Origin: CBDFHF01 sp965247565
Lineage (GTDB): Bacteria > Pseudomonadota > Gammaproteobacteria > Methylococcales > Methylomonadaceae
Length of the DNA: 64,000 nt
NCBI GenBank assembly: GCA_965247565.1
Contig: CBDFHF010000003.1
Span: forward strand, 2,170,001 to 2,234,000
Direction: 5' to 3'
The notes under the pieces are model-generated. The model worked only from the letters and a program-made list of their open reading frames with translations. It did not search any database and was not told where the DNA came from. How positions within the stretch are numbered: position 1 is the first letter of the stretch; every line of letters begins with the position of its first letter. Positions 24,232 to 34,157 of the stretch are shown here, piece after piece. The position numbers were made by a program, and so were the translations under genes.

Positions 24232-25542
24232 ATGAACACAAACTCCGATAGAGTATTTGTTACACATCTTTTGAAACGTACCAGTTTTAGCGTCACGCCT
24301 GGAAATATTGATCAATTGGTAAAGCTGGATCAAGCCAAATTATTGAGCCAACTAGTGGATAAAGCCAAAAATCCGGTTATATCCGTCGCACCTGATTTAA
24401 TAAACCGGGAAAGCGAAAGCTATCCTGATTTTCTGGCCATCCTTAAAACCGAGCTCAAACGTTTATCTTTGCCGCAATCAGGTTTGGGAGATCGCATGCT
24501 GTGGTTCTGGCATGGCTTGATCACTAGCTCTTATGAAAAAGTTAATTATCCAGGTCTGTTATGGCGGCAACACAAATTAATCGCCAAACATGCGTTAGGT
24601 AGTTTTCGGCAACTATTAATCGATATCAGCAAAGACCCAGCCATGCTCATTTATCTCGATGGTGATTACTCGGTCGGCTCTGATCCCAACGAAAATTATG
24701 CTCGCGAGTTGATGGAGTTATTTACCATGGGTCGTGGTAATTACAGTCAGGAAGATGTCAGCGCCGCCGCAAAAGTGTTGTCGGGTTGGTATGTACAGGG
24801 ATTGCCGGAAAAAGATAATCAGCACTATACCCTCGCCAAGGTTCGAGCCAAATACCATGCTGAAGACGGTTTTAGCGAACCGGTTACTTTTTTAGGGCAA
24901 ACCGGTTCGTTAAGTATTGAAGGTTTGATCGACAGAATTTTACAGCAGGATAGCACTGCGCTTTTTATTGTGGAGCATTTATTCAGACATTTTGTTCATG
25001 CTGGGCCAAGCGAAGCCGTGTTGCAAGAACTTGCCGAGCTATTTCGCCGTTCGAACTACCAAATAAGACCCGTAGTAGCCAGAATGTTTCGGCACCCCGA
25101 ATTTACCAGCGAGTTGGCCTTGTCCGGTCGTGCAAAACTACCTCTAGAGTGGTTATTGTCAGCAGTTAAGGCGACGGGTCTATCCTCAAAACAAATCGAC
25201 TATGAGAGCTATCTTGATGCGGCGGGACAAATGCCATTTGCACCGGCCAATGTGGCTGGCTGGGCAACGGGTAATCGTTGGTTGTCTGCCGCGGCCGCCA
25301 TGGCGCGCAACGCAATAGCCATTAAAGCACTTGAATTACCTACCCGGCAAACCATCATTAAAAACATTGCACGTGCTGCTGATCCAATTGCCGTAACCAT
25401 AAACCAACTTTCGTTGTTAGACGTATCCAAACAAACACGAAATCAGTTGCAAGTAGCTGTCAACCAGGTTCCTGACCGCATTGACCAAGCTCGTTTACTG
25501 CTAACGCTGGTATTGGCATCTCCTGAATTTGCTCTATCGTAA
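24232..25542 (+). CDS. DUF1800 family protein
   Basis: The 436-residue protein is a DUF1800 member with the usual landmarks LLKRTSFSVTPGNIDQLVKL, LGDRMLWFWHGLITSS, WRQHKLIAKHALGSFRQLLI and DPAMLIYLDGDYSVGSDPNE followed by NYARELMELFTMG. It also has AAKVLSGWYV and PANVAGWATGNRWLSAAA. No biochemical role is established; the family almost always pairs with the DUF1501 gene that follows, as here. I use the ATG at 24232. It shows no evident signal peptide. Confidence 0.88.
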   Translation: MNTNSDRVFVTHLLKRTSFSVTPGNIDQLVKLDQAKLLSQLVDKAKNPVISVAPDLINRESESYPDFLAILKTELKRLSLPQSGLGDRMLWFWHGLITSSYEKVNYPGLLWRQHKLIAKHALGSFRQLLIDISKDPAMLIYLDGDYSVGSDPNENYARELMELFTMGRGNYSQEDVSAAAKVLSGWYVQGLPEKDNQHYTLAKVRAKYHAEDGFSEPVTFLGQTGSLSIEGLIDRILQQDSTALFIVEHLFRHFVHAGPSEAVLQELAELFRRSNYQIRPVVARMFRHPEFTSELALSGRAKLPLEWLLSAVKATGLSSKQIDYESYLDAAGQMPFAPANVAGWATGNRWLSAAAAMARNAIAIKALELPTRQTIIKNIARAADPIAVTINQLSLLDVSKQTRNQLQVAVNQVPDRIDQARLLLTLVLASPEFALS

Positions 25543-25555
25543 ACAGATAACTCAG

Positions 25556-26776
25556 ATGAATAGATTTAATTTTAAACTATCACGACGCAGTTTTATTAAG
25601 TTAAGCGGAGCCGTTGGCTTAGCATCGTTAGTAAATCCAGGCATAAGTCAGGTTTATGGTGCCAACAATAGTCATTCTAGCCATCGCTTGGTTTTTTTGG
25701 AAATGAATGGAGGCAATGACGGTTTGAATACCGTAATTCCTTACGGGCAGGGCGCTTATTACGACTTGCGTCCCAAACTGGCTATTCCACCAGAAACCGT
25801 GTTGCACTTAAATAACCAACTTGGTTTGCATCCCGCACTGGTGCAGCTACAAAAACGTTTTCAACAAGGTCAGGTTGCAATCGTGCAAGGCGTAGGACAT
25901 CCCCAGCCCGATCTATCGCATTTTGCCATGATGGATTACTGGCGTGCGGGACACCTCAATGGCATGGTTGCCACTGAGCAAACCGGCTGGTTGGGACGGA
26001 TACTGGATTCGATAAAGCAATCAGAAAACACACTGTCCGGTTTGTCTTTGTACAATGGTATTGGCCCAGTGCTAGCCAGTAAGTCGGCTATTGTAGCGGC
26101 ACTAATGGATACCGAACTGCCTTATATACCGGACCAGTATCAGGCATCCTTTTGGTCGTTACTTGATGGTCTAGGTACTGCCAATGTTAGCGATTCTATT
26201 TTACAAACAGCTACAAAAAAAGGCATGCGCAATAGCCGCTTGGCGCTGGATTTATTACCTCAATTTAATGCCCTCAGCAGCCCGACTTATCCCAAGACGG
26301 AAACCGGTCGTTTACTGGATATGGCTGCCCGGATTTTAGCCATCTCTTCAGACATACGCGTGCTGCACATTCCTTTACCCATGGAATTTGATACGCACAG
26401 TGATCAAGCCAAACAGCAAACTGCTAATTTCACTGAATTAGATGCGGCGCTAGAAATATTTTTTACTGACTTGGCGAACAAAAATTTGGCAAACCAGACC
26501 AGTATAGTCATCGTTTCTGAATTTGGCCGTCGTGTTGCCGAAAACAACAGCCTAGGCACCGATCATGGTACCGCTAACAATGTATTTGTTATTGGTAGTA
26601 ATGTGAATGGCGGAATATATGGTCAACAGCCATCGCTAACGGATTTAGATGCGGATGGTAATTTAAAGATGTCTCTGTCTTATCTGGATTTTCTGGCCAG
26701 TGTAGCTGAAGATTGGCTGGGAGTTGGTGCTGCTCAGATTGTATTAGGTAGCAAACTACCCGGCTTATTCCTCTAA
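25556..26776 (+). CDS. DUF1501 family protein, probable Tat substrate
   Basis: The 406-residue protein begins MNRFNFKLSRRSFIKLSGAV, a twin-arginine signal (SRRSFIK), so it should be exported folded. DUF1501 features follow: LVFLEMNGGNDGLNTVIPYG, VQGVGHPQPDLSHFAMMDYW, VIVSEFGRRVAENNSLGTDH followed by GTANNVFVIG, and a C-terminal DFLASVAEDWLG. The fold is related to sulfatases and alkaline phosphatases, with putative metal-binding Asp, His and Ser. It starts 13 bases after its DUF1800 partner. Confidence 0.88.
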   Translation: MNRFNFKLSRRSFIKLSGAVGLASLVNPGISQVYGANNSHSSHRLVFLEMNGGNDGLNTVIPYGQGAYYDLRPKLAIPPETVLHLNNQLGLHPALVQLQKRFQQGQVAIVQGVGHPQPDLSHFAMMDYWRAGHLNGMVATEQTGWLGRILDSIKQSENTLSGLSLYNGIGPVLASKSAIVAALMDTELPYIPDQYQASFWSLLDGLGTANVSDSILQTATKKGMRNSRLALDLLPQFNALSSPTYPKTETGRLLDMAARILAISSDIRVLHIPLPMEFDTHSDQAKQQTANFTELDAALEIFFTDLANKNLANQTSIVIVSEFGRRVAENNSLGTDHGTANNVFVIGSNVNGGIYGQQPSLTDLDADGNLKMSLSYLDFLASVAEDWLGVGAAQIVLGSKLPGLFL

Positions 26777-26826
26777 ATTTTAGTAACTAATGTATTCTGC
26801 TACAGAAACTTAGTCGGGTTGATTAC

Positions 26827-26867
26827 ATCCTAACCTAGAATTTAGGTGTTAAAAATTAGGTTAGGAT
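26827..26867. repeat. 11-bp inverted repeat beside the IS3-family left end
   Basis: ATCCTAACCTA (26827-26837) and TAGGTTAGGAT (26857-26867) form a perfect stem around a 19-base loop. They lie 50 bases after the DUF1501 stop. The last base falls on the first base of the IS, and the IS target duplication GGA (26864-26866) lies in the stem. The hairpin may be the terminator of the DUF1800/DUF1501 pair into which the IS inserted. Confidence 0.6.
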
Positions 26868-26905
26868 ATAGTGGACCCTATTGTCCAGACAATTAACTGC
26901 CTAAT

Positions 26906-27793
26906 TTAAGAGGGTGTCGTATCCGTTACAGCAGATTGGTGCTGCTCCATCTCTTCTTTTGAAGCCTCTTTTTTTTCACTAAAATAATCAGCAATTTTAG
27001 CCCCGCCACCTTCTCCAGTCTGATAGACCTGATCCGGCGTTTTATAGCCTAATGCCTGATGAAACCGCCCTGCATTATAGAAGATAAAATATTCGGCCAG
27101 ACCGACCAGCAGTTCCGGCATTGACGCATAGTTTTTCAAATAAACATCCTCGTACTTCACGCTTCGCCATAGCCGTTCAACGAAAATATTGTCTAATGCG
27201 CGACCTCGTCCATCCATGCTGATTTTGATGGCGTTTTTCAGCATCACCTTAATCCATGCCTCACAGGTAAATTGTGAACCCTGGTCGGTGTTGAAAATCT
27301 CAGGCGGCCCGTAATCATAGAGGGCGGCAGTCAAACAATCCACACAAAAACCGACATCCATCGTGTTTGATACTTGCCAGGACAAGACCTTACGGCTGTA
27401 CCAGTCAATAATGGCCACCAAGTACACAAAGCCGTGTGCCAGTCGTATATAGGTGATGTCAGTACTCCAGACTTGATTTATCCGAATAATGCCTAATCCT
27501 CTGAGCAAATAAGGATAAACTTTGTTCTGTGGGTGCTTCTTACTGGTGTTAGGACCCGGAGCTATCGCTGCTAAACCTAATATCCGCATCAGCCGCTGCA
27601 CTCGCTTCCGGTTTACAAGATACCCTTGGGTGCCGAGCCAAACCACCATTTTCCTGCTGCCGTAAAACGGATGACGGGTAAACTCTTCATCCAGCAAACG
27701 CAATAGCAGCAGTTCGACTTCGTCCACAACCGCTACCTTACTCTCATAGACCGTGGACCGTGCAATACTCGCCAGTTTGCACTGCACCACCAC
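26906..27793 (-). CDS. IS3-family transposase OrfB (DDE integrase domain)
   Basis: OrfB carries the retroviral-type integrase core. Visible motifs are HPFYGSRKMVVWLG (HTH_21), the first Asp in VWSTDITYIRLAHGFVYLVA, the second Asp in IFNTDQGSQFTCEAW and the Glu in NIFVERLWRSVKYEDVYLK. The listed GTG start is nominal. As in other IS3 elements it is probably made as an OrfAB fusion by -1 frameshifting at the run of eight A (minus strand, 27854-27861) near the end of orfA. Its frame is open back to that point, giving VRDQPLSQRQGWIDSNGGLS before VVVQCKLASIARS. Confidence 0.93.
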   Translation of the reverse strand: MVVQCKLASIARSTVYESKVAVVDEVELLLLRLLDEEFTRHPFYGSRKMVVWLGTQGYLVNRKRVQRLMRILGLAAIAPGPNTSKKHPQNKVYPYLLRGLGIIRINQVWSTDITYIRLAHGFVYLVAIIDWYSRKVLSWQVSNTMDVGFCVDCLTAALYDYGPPEIFNTDQGSQFTCEAWIKVMLKNAIKISMDGRGRALDNIFVERLWRSVKYEDVYLKNYASMPELLVGLAEYFIFYNAGRFHQALGYKTPDQVYQTGEGGGAKIADYFSEKKEASKEEMEQHQSAVTDTTPS

Positions 27794-27834
27794 GGACAGC
27801 CCGCCGTTTGAATCGATCCAACCCTGGCGTTGGC

Positions 27835-28128
27835 TTAGGGGCTGATCCCGGACTTTTTTTTAAGCCATTCCAATTCCATATTAAGCTGTCCAATCTTGGC
27901 GTACAATCGCTCTAGATCACTTTGCGGGTCGGCTGTCTTGAGGCCATGTTTTGCGTCAAACAGATGGCTGGCATTTCCCAGTAATGCCTTTTTCCAAAGA
28001 CCAACTTGCGTCGGGTGCACTCCAAATTCTTGGGCTATCTCGTTGACTGTTTTGCTACCTTTCACCGCTTCCAATGCTACTTTTGCCTTTTGGGCACCAG
28101 ACATAATCCTACGCTTCTTTTCACTCAT
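27835..28128 (-). CDS. IS3-family transposase OrfA (helix-turn-helix)
   Basis: The 97-residue OrfA has the IS3/IS911-type helix-turn-helix: MSEKKRRIMSGAQKAKVALE, AVKGSKTVNEIAQEFGVHPT and QVGLWKKALL. A leucine-zipper-like C-terminus follows (DLERLYAKIGQLNMELEWLK). It ends just after the A8 slippery run that would place ribosomes in the OrfB frame. Confidence 0.93.
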   Translation of the reverse strand: MSEKKRRIMSGAQKAKVALEAVKGSKTVNEIAQEFGVHPTQVGLWKKALLGNASHLFDAKHGLKTADPQSDLERLYAKIGQLNMELEWLKKKSGISP

Positions 28129-28240
28129 TTGTGCCTACCTAATTGAGGATAGACACCATCTTATACTGCTGTCTGTTTTTTGGGGACCACTATAGGATGC
28201 GCTTGCCTGGGTCAATTCACTAAATACAGTATCGTTGTAA

Positions 28241-28717
28241 CTATATGTATTTAATTGAAATGATTTGGTATTCTGAATTGCCGCCTGGTGCATTCACGAT
28301 AACAATATCTTCAACTTCTTTGCCGATTAAAGCACGGGCAATGGGCGAACCAATTGAGATGCGACCTTCTTTTATATTAGCCTCATCTTCACCCACAATC
28401 TGGTAAGTAACTTTCTTTTCAGATTCAATATCTTCAATTTCAACGGTTGCTCCGAATACCACCTTGCCATTCGCATCTACTTTAGTAACATCAATAATTT
28501 GTGCGTTGGAAAGCTTACCTTCGATCTCGGCAATACGTCCTTCAGCAAAGCTTTGTTGTTCTTTCGCGGCGTGATATTCGGCATTTTCTTTTAAATCTCC
28601 ATGCGCACGAGCTGTGGCAATAGAGGCGATAATGCGCGGACGCACAACAGATTTTAATTCTTCTAATTCAGCGCGCAATTTTTCTGCGCCGGTAACGGTT
28701 AAAGGTACTTTATTCAT
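28241..28717 (-). CDS. greA: Transcription elongation factor GreA
   Basis: GreA rescues backtracked RNA polymerase by stimulating transcript cleavage. The 158-residue protein has the N-terminal coiled coil with TVTGAEKLRAELEELKSV and the tip acidic residues in AHGDLKENAEYHAAKEQQ. Its C-terminal domain has YQIVGEDEANIKEGRISIGS and SPIARALIGKEVEDIV. The gene is the distal member of carA-carB-greA, an arrangement found in many gammaproteobacteria. Confidence 0.96.
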   Translation of the reverse strand: MNKVPLTVTGAEKLRAELEELKSVVRPRIIASIATARAHGDLKENAEYHAAKEQQSFAEGRIAEIEGKLSNAQIIDVTKVDANGKVVFGATVEIEDIESEKKVTYQIVGEDEANIKEGRISIGSPIARALIGKEVEDIVIVNAPGGNSEYQIISIKYI

Positions 28718-28754
28718 TCTCTATATTTCCTTAATACTACAAGCCATGGTTTAT

Positions 28755-31700
28755 TTATCGGTCAGTTAGGCTGCTATGCAAATCTTGTAGGCAATTCACG
28801 TCACCAGCACTAAGTTCCCCTAACGCAAAGCAGGCCGCTCTGGCTCCGGCCATCGTGGTGTAATAAGTCACCCGATGTTGCAAGGCTTCTCTGCGCATAG
28901 TAAATGAATCTGAAATCGCTTTTTTGCCTTCGGTGGTGTTAATGATTAGCTGAATTTGATCATTTTTGATCATATCAACGGTATTCGGACGACCTTCGTT
29001 AACCTTATACACCAGTTCACAGGGAATACCGGCTGCTTTTAAAAACTTAGCTGTGCCACTTGTGGCAACGATTTCGTAATTTTTCGCAACCAACATTTTA
29101 GCCACTTCAGGTGCTTTGGCCTTATCGGCATCACGAATACTAATTAATACTTTACCGCTTTGACTCAAATCAACTCCGGCCGCACGTTGCGATTTTGCAA
29201 ATGCCTCGCCAAAGGTTTTACCTACCCCCATGACTTCCCCAGTGGATTTCATTTCCGGACCCAACAATGGATCGACACCCGGAAATTTAACAAACGGAAA
29301 CACCGCTTCTTTAACCGAGAAATAATCCGGTATGCGTTCTTCGGTGACACCTTGCTGAGTTAATGTTTGCCCGACCATTACCCGAGCTGCAATTTTAGCT
29401 AAAGGGTAACCGGTCGCTTTAGAGACAAAAGGGGCAGTGCGCGACGCTCTGGGATTAACTTCCAACACATAAATGTCATCACCTTGAATCGCGAACTGGG
29501 TGTTCATTAAACCCCTTACGCCTAAGGCTTCGGCCATTTTAGCGACTTGTTCGCGTAATTTATTTTGAATTTCTGGTGCTAAATCATAGGGCGGCAATGA
29601 ACACGCGGAATCGCCGGAATGCACGCCAGCTTGTTCAATGTGTTCCATTAAACCGCCGATCAACACGCGCTCGCCGTCATAAATCGCATCAACATCCATT
29701 TCTACGGCATCATCCAGGAACCTATCCAGCAATACAGGGGAATCGTTAGAAACGCTGACCGCTTCTTTCATGTAGCGTTGCAAGCCTTCTTCATTAAAAA
29801 CGATTTCCATGGCCCGACCGCCCAACACATAAGAAGGACGCACGACTAATGGATAGCCTAATTCTTTGGCGGCATTCAAAGCTTGCTCGACCGAACGCGC
29901 CGTGGCATTGGGTGGCTGCTTTAAACCCAGTCTTTCCAATAATTTTTGGAAACGTTCTCTGTCTTCTGCCAAGTCGATGGAGTCCGGGGAGGTTCCGATA
30001 ATCGGCACGCCGGCGGCTTCCAAAGCTCTGGCCAATTTCAACGGGGTCTGCCCGCCGTATTGCACGATCACACCTTTGGGTTTTTCTAGATGCACAATTT
30101 CCAAGACATCTTCCAGCGTTAACGACTCGAAGTACAAGCGATCAGACGTATCAAAATCGGTAGAAACCGTTTCCGGGTTGCAATTGATCATGATGGTTTC
30201 ATAGCCGTCTTCGCGTAAAGCCAAGGCCGCATGCACACAGCAATAATCGAATTCAATACCTTGGCCGATGCGATTCGGTCCACCGCCTAGAATAATGATT
30301 TTTTCTTTATCAGAAACCCGCGCTTCACATTCTTCTTCATAAGTAGAATATAAATAAGCCGTATCTGATGAGAACTCGGCGGCGCAGGAATCGATGCGTT
30401 TATAGACCGGACGAATAGCTTGTTTATGTCGCACATTACGCACTTCAATTTCCGAGGTATCCAATAATTTAGCAATGCGAATATCTGAAAAACCTTTGCG
30501 CTTCAGTTTGTATAACTCGCCTTCTTTCAACGTAGACAAAGTCTTGGTTGCCAGGGATTTTTCAGTAATAACTAAATCCTCAACTTGCGCTAAAAACCAA
30601 GGATCGATTTTACAAACGTCATGGACTTCGGCCACATTCATACCGTTTCGAAACGCATCCGCCACGTAACGCAAGCGATCCGGTCCCGGATGACGCATTT
30701 CCCGTTGGATTGTGTCTTGCGCATCATCGCCTTGCAAATCAATGATTTCATCCAGACCGCTAATGCCGATTTCCAGACCACGCAAGGCTTTTTGCAAGGA
30801 TTCTTGAAAAGTGCGACCAATGGCCATGACTTCGCCTACAGATTTCATTTGCGTCGTTAACCGATCATCGGCTTGCGGGAATTTTTCAAAGGTAAAACGC
30901 GGCACCTTAGTAACCACATAATCGATGGTTGGCTCGAATGAGGACGGTGTGGCGCCGCCGGTAATCTCATTTTTCAACTCATCCAAGGTATAACCAACCG
31001 CTAATTTAGCGGCGACCTTGGCAATCGGGAAGCCGGTAGCTTTGGAAGCCAATGCCGAAGACCTTGATACTCGTGGGTTCATTTCTATGACGATCAAGCG
31101 ACCATCAACCGGATTAATAGCGACCTGCACGTTAGAGCCACCGGTATCGACACCGATTTCGCGCAACACAGCCAGCGATACATTACGCAGAATTTGATAT
31201 TCCTTGTCCGTTAACGTTTGCGCAGGGGCCACGGTAATTGAATCGCCGGTATGCACGCCCATAGGATCAAAGTTTTCGATGGAACAGACAATAATGCAAT
31301 TGTCTTTGGAATCACGAACGACTTCCATTTCATATTCTTTCCAACCCAGCACCGATTCTTCGATCAATAATTCGTTGGTGGGCGATAAATACAAGCCGCG
31401 TTCGCAAATTTCGATGAATTCTTCTTTGTTGTAAGCAATACCGCCGCCGCTGCCGCCCATGGTAAAAGAGGGCCGAATCACAGTGGGATAGCCGACTTCT
31501 TGTTGGGCCGCCAACGCTTCCTCCATGGTGTGCGCGGTTTTGGAGCGCGCCACTTCATAACCGATTTTACGCATGGCTTGGTTAAACAACTCACGATCTT
31601 CGGCTTTATTGATGGCTTCTTTGGTGGCACCGATCATTTCCACGCTGTATTTTTCCAGTACGCCGTGCGCATCCAGAGCCAAGGCGCAATTTAATGCGGT

Positions 31701-31979
31701 TTGCCCGCCCATGGTCGGCAAAATAGCATCAGGGCGTTCTTTAGCAATAATTTTTTCAACGGTTTGCCAATCGATGGGTTCGATGTAAATGGCATCGGCC
31801 ATATCCGGATCGGTCATAATGGTGGCCGGATTGGAGTTGACCAGAACGACGCGGTAACCTTCTTCGCGCAAGGCTTTACAGGCCTGAGTTCCGGAATAAT
31901 CAAACTCACAAGCCTGGCCAATCACAATAGGGCCTGCTCCCAGTAATAAAATCGATTTTATGTCGGTTCTTTTTGGCAT
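28755..31979 (-). CDS. carB: Carbamoyl-phosphate synthase large subunit
   Basis: CarB makes carbamoyl phosphate for arginine and pyrimidine synthesis. The 1074-residue protein shows the duplicated ATP-grasp layout. The first half begins MPKRTDIKSILLLGAGPIVI and contains TMGGSGGGIAYN. The second half begins KIIILGGGPNRIGQGIEFDY and contains RPSYVLGGRAMEIVFNE. The C-terminal MGS-like allosteric domain has ISDSFTMRREALQHRVTYYT. The length matches the family (about 1073). It is transcribed 24 bases after carA. Confidence 0.97.
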   Translation of the reverse strand: MPKRTDIKSILLLGAGPIVIGQACEFDYSGTQACKALREEGYRVVLVNSNPATIMTDPDMADAIYIEPIDWQTVEKIIAKERPDAILPTMGGQTALNCALALDAHGVLEKYSVEMIGATKEAINKAEDRELFNQAMRKIGYEVARSKTAHTMEEALAAQQEVGYPTVIRPSFTMGGSGGGIAYNKEEFIEICERGLYLSPTNELLIEESVLGWKEYEMEVVRDSKDNCIIVCSIENFDPMGVHTGDSITVAPAQTLTDKEYQILRNVSLAVLREIGVDTGGSNVQVAINPVDGRLIVIEMNPRVSRSSALASKATGFPIAKVAAKLAVGYTLDELKNEITGGATPSSFEPTIDYVVTKVPRFTFEKFPQADDRLTTQMKSVGEVMAIGRTFQESLQKALRGLEIGISGLDEIIDLQGDDAQDTIQREMRHPGPDRLRYVADAFRNGMNVAEVHDVCKIDPWFLAQVEDLVITEKSLATKTLSTLKEGELYKLKRKGFSDIRIAKLLDTSEIEVRNVRHKQAIRPVYKRIDSCAAEFSSDTAYLYSTYEEECEARVSDKEKIIILGGGPNRIGQGIEFDYCCVHAALALREDGYETIMINCNPETVSTDFDTSDRLYFESLTLEDVLEIVHLEKPKGVIVQYGGQTPLKLARALEAAGVPIIGTSPDSIDLAEDRERFQKLLERLGLKQPPNATARSVEQALNAAKELGYPLVVRPSYVLGGRAMEIVFNEEGLQRYMKEAVSVSNDSPVLLDRFLDDAVEMDVDAIYDGERVLIGGLMEHIEQAGVHSGDSACSLPPYDLAPEIQNKLREQVAKMAEALGVRGLMNTQFAIQGDDIYVLEVNPRASRTAPFVSKATGYPLAKIAARVMVGQTLTQQGVTEERIPDYFSVKEAVFPFVKFPGVDPLLGPEMKSTGEVMGVGKTFGEAFAKSQRAAGVDLSQSGKVLISIRDADKAKAPEVAKMLVAKNYEIVATSGTAKFLKAAGIPCELVYKVNEGRPNTVDMIKNDQIQLIINTTEGKKAISDSFTMRREALQHRVTYYTTMAGARAACFALGELSAGDVNCLQDLHSSLTDR

Positions 31980-32003
31980 GTTATTGATTTTCTCAGCTGA
32001 TTA

Positions 32004-33134
32004 TTAATGACTTGCCTGATTCATCATGTCCATGAATTCATCAAATAAAGACTCTACATCATGCGGTCCCGGACTGGCTTCAGGATGGCCTTGAAAGCTC
32101 ATTGCTGAGCGATCGGTACGCCTAATACCCTGCAAGCTGCCATCAAATAAGGATCGATAGGTGGGTATTAAGTTTTCGGGCAAGCTGGAGTCGTTCACAG
32201 CAAAACCATGATTTTGACTACTGATCATTACTCTTCCGGTGTCGATATTTTGAACCGGATGGTTCGCACCATGATGTCCGAACTTCATTTTTTCAGTTTT
32301 GGCACCACTAGCCAAAGCCAATAATTGGTGTCCCAAACAAATGCCAAACACAGGTGTCGGCGTTTCCAAAATGGCTTTGATAGCGTCTATTGCATAAATA
32401 CAAGGTTCAGGGTCACCGGGGCCATTAGACAAAAACACTCCATCAGGCTTCATAGCAAGTACTGAAGAGGCTGTTGTCGTAGCAGGAACCACGGTAACCC
32501 GACAACCGCGATTTGCTAGTAACCGAAGAATATTTCGTTTGATACCAAAATCGTAAGCAACCACATGCTTAGTTAGATTTTTTGCTGGCGTATGTCCTGT
32601 TTTCAAATCCCAGATAGTCTCTGTCCACTCGTAAGGCTTATCGGTTGTGACTACTTTTGCCAAGTCCATACCTTTTAAGCCGGGAAAATCAGCAATTGCT
32701 TGTTTTGCAGTATCCAGGACAAGATTATCTCCTGCTAAAATACAGCCACGCTGTGCACCTTTATCACGCAGCAATCGGGTTAATTTACGGGTATCAATAT
32801 CAGCAATCGCAACCACATTGTTATCGATGAGATACTGCGGCAAGGTTTTTTGTTTACGCCAGTTGCTTGCCAGTAATGGTAAGTCTCTGATGATTAAACC
32901 ACTGGCAAATACCTTTTCGGATTCATCATCTTCATCATTGGTGCCCACATTACCGATATGCGGATAAGTTAAAGTTACAATCTGCTTAGCATACGAGGGA
33001 TCACTGAGAATCTCCTGATAACCAGTCATGGCCGTATTAAAAACCACTTCACCCACGGAACAACCTTCTGCACCTATAGATACACCGCTAAATACTGTCC
33101 CATCTTCTAAAAGTAACAATGCAGACTTAGTCAA
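32004..33134 (-). CDS. carA: Carbamoyl-phosphate synthase small subunit (glutaminase)
   Basis: CarA hydrolyses glutamine and channels ammonia to CarB. The 376-residue protein has the N-terminal domain with VGEVVFNTAMTGYQEILSDP and the class I amidotransferase triad. The nucleophile Cys is in TPVFGICLGHQLLALASG, and the His-Glu pair is in FQGHPEASPGPHD. The 241 bases before it contain no gene; a short hairpin (ACGGG with CCCGT) lies near 33158-33189 and may belong to the leader. Confidence 0.97.
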   Translation of the reverse strand: MTKSALLLLEDGTVFSGVSIGAEGCSVGEVVFNTAMTGYQEILSDPSYAKQIVTLTYPHIGNVGTNDEDDESEKVFASGLIIRDLPLLASNWRKQKTLPQYLIDNNVVAIADIDTRKLTRLLRDKGAQRGCILAGDNLVLDTAKQAIADFPGLKGMDLAKVVTTDKPYEWTETIWDLKTGHTPAKNLTKHVVAYDFGIKRNILRLLANRGCRVTVVPATTTASSVLAMKPDGVFLSNGPGDPEPCIYAIDAIKAILETPTPVFGICLGHQLLALASGAKTEKMKFGHHGANHPVQNIDTGRVMISSQNHGFAVNDSSLPENLIPTYRSLFDGSLQGIRRTDRSAMSFQGHPEASPGPHDVESLFDEFMDMMNQASH

Positions 33135-33375
33135 TTACGCCTCCTCTAATGTGCAAAACGGGATGAATTCTAAAGAGAACTCACCCCGTCATAAGAATCT
33201 TAACAGCCGTGATTTTACGAGATTATACGAATTTGGTCATTAACAATTTCATGGAAGCATTCCAGGCCGGACAAATCGGAGGTTGCTTAAGTCACGCTCA
33301 TCACAGTCTATTTATCTGCTTGGTCGTACAGATGAGCGAATCATAGCTAAGAGGCAACTCAGCTGTTACTGTGAA

Positions 33376-34104
33376 TTATTCCAAGCTTTCAATTTGAAAT
33401 TGATTATCTTGCCAGCACAGTACTTCACCGGCCTCCCTAGTCCATGCTGAAAGCACGAAGCGCTCTGCATGTTGATTGTCGATAGTAAATCGATGGATAT
33501 TGGGCCGATGGGTATGGCCGTGTATGAGTCGCAAACAATGATGTTCGCGCATAACATTTAGAACAGTGCTTTGGTTAACGTCCATAATCTCTTGTGATTT
33601 ATTGCGCTTATGGAAGTAACTGCGGAATCGATACCATCTCGCGGCCGCTAAACGTATTAATAAAGGTTTGGATAGTACGTTGTGTTGCCATTCCGGCGTA
33701 TGTGATTTAATCCGAAAGGTTTGGTAAGGCAGATCATCGGTACAAAGCAGGTCTCCGTGCATCAGGAGTGTTGGCGTGCCTTGCAAATCAATCACGACAT
33801 AATCGTCAAGAAGGCTAACTCCGGTTTCTGCGCAAAACTGCTGACCCAGTAAGAAGTCGCGATTACCTTGTTGCAAATAGACTTTAGTTCCGGAGTTGGT
33901 TAGCTGTTTGAGTTGTGCGCGGATTCTTTTTGTTGGCGGGGTAAAGTCATCGTCACCAATCCAGGCATCAAAAAGGTCACCCAGTATGTAAACCGCTTCG
34001 GCTTGTGGCGCTCTGTCTTGGAGAAAGGTTAGAAATCGTTGGGTAATTTCAGGTTTTTCCAGGGCAATGTGTAAATCTGAAATGAACAGGATTTGTCTTT
34101 GCAT
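33376..34104 (-). CDS. lpxH: UDP-2,3-diacylglucosamine diphosphatase LpxH
   Basis: LpxH cleaves UDP-2,3-diacylglucosamine to lipid X in lipid A synthesis at the inner-membrane surface. The 242-residue metallophosphoesterase shows all motifs: ILFISDLHIALE, YILGDLFDAWIGDDDF, QQGNRDFLLGQQF, TLLMHGDLLCTDD and LRLIHGHTHRPNIH. The length is standard. It lies 53 bases after the cyclophilin gene on the same strand, as ppiB-lpxH in E. coli. Confidence 0.94.
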   Translation of the reverse strand: MQRQILFISDLHIALEKPEITQRFLTFLQDRAPQAEAVYILGDLFDAWIGDDDFTPPTKRIRAQLKQLTNSGTKVYLQQGNRDFLLGQQFCAETGVSLLDDYVVIDLQGTPTLLMHGDLLCTDDLPYQTFRIKSHTPEWQHNVLSKPLLIRLAAARWYRFRSYFHKRNKSQEIMDVNQSTVLNVMREHHCLRLIHGHTHRPNIHRFTIDNQHAERFVLSAWTREAGEVLCWQDNQFQIESLE

Positions 34105-34157
34105 GATAAAAGCCGGTCAGGTGAAAGGCTTTACCATTACACCCGACCTTCTGATTT

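Larger units (their letters stand above)
26867..28194 (-). mobile_element. IS3-family insertion sequence, copy 1 (1328 bp)
   Basis: The ends are TATAGTGGACCCTATTGTCC at the left and TATAGTGGTCCCCAAAAAAC read inward from the right, an imperfect inverted repeat of about 25 bp. The 3-bp target duplication GGA flanks it (26864-26866 and 28195-28197). Two overlapping transposase frames of IS3 type lie on the minus strand. An almost identical inverted copy is at 42016-43343. It sits between the convergent 3' ends of DUF1501 and greA and does not disrupt a gene. Confidence 0.95.
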
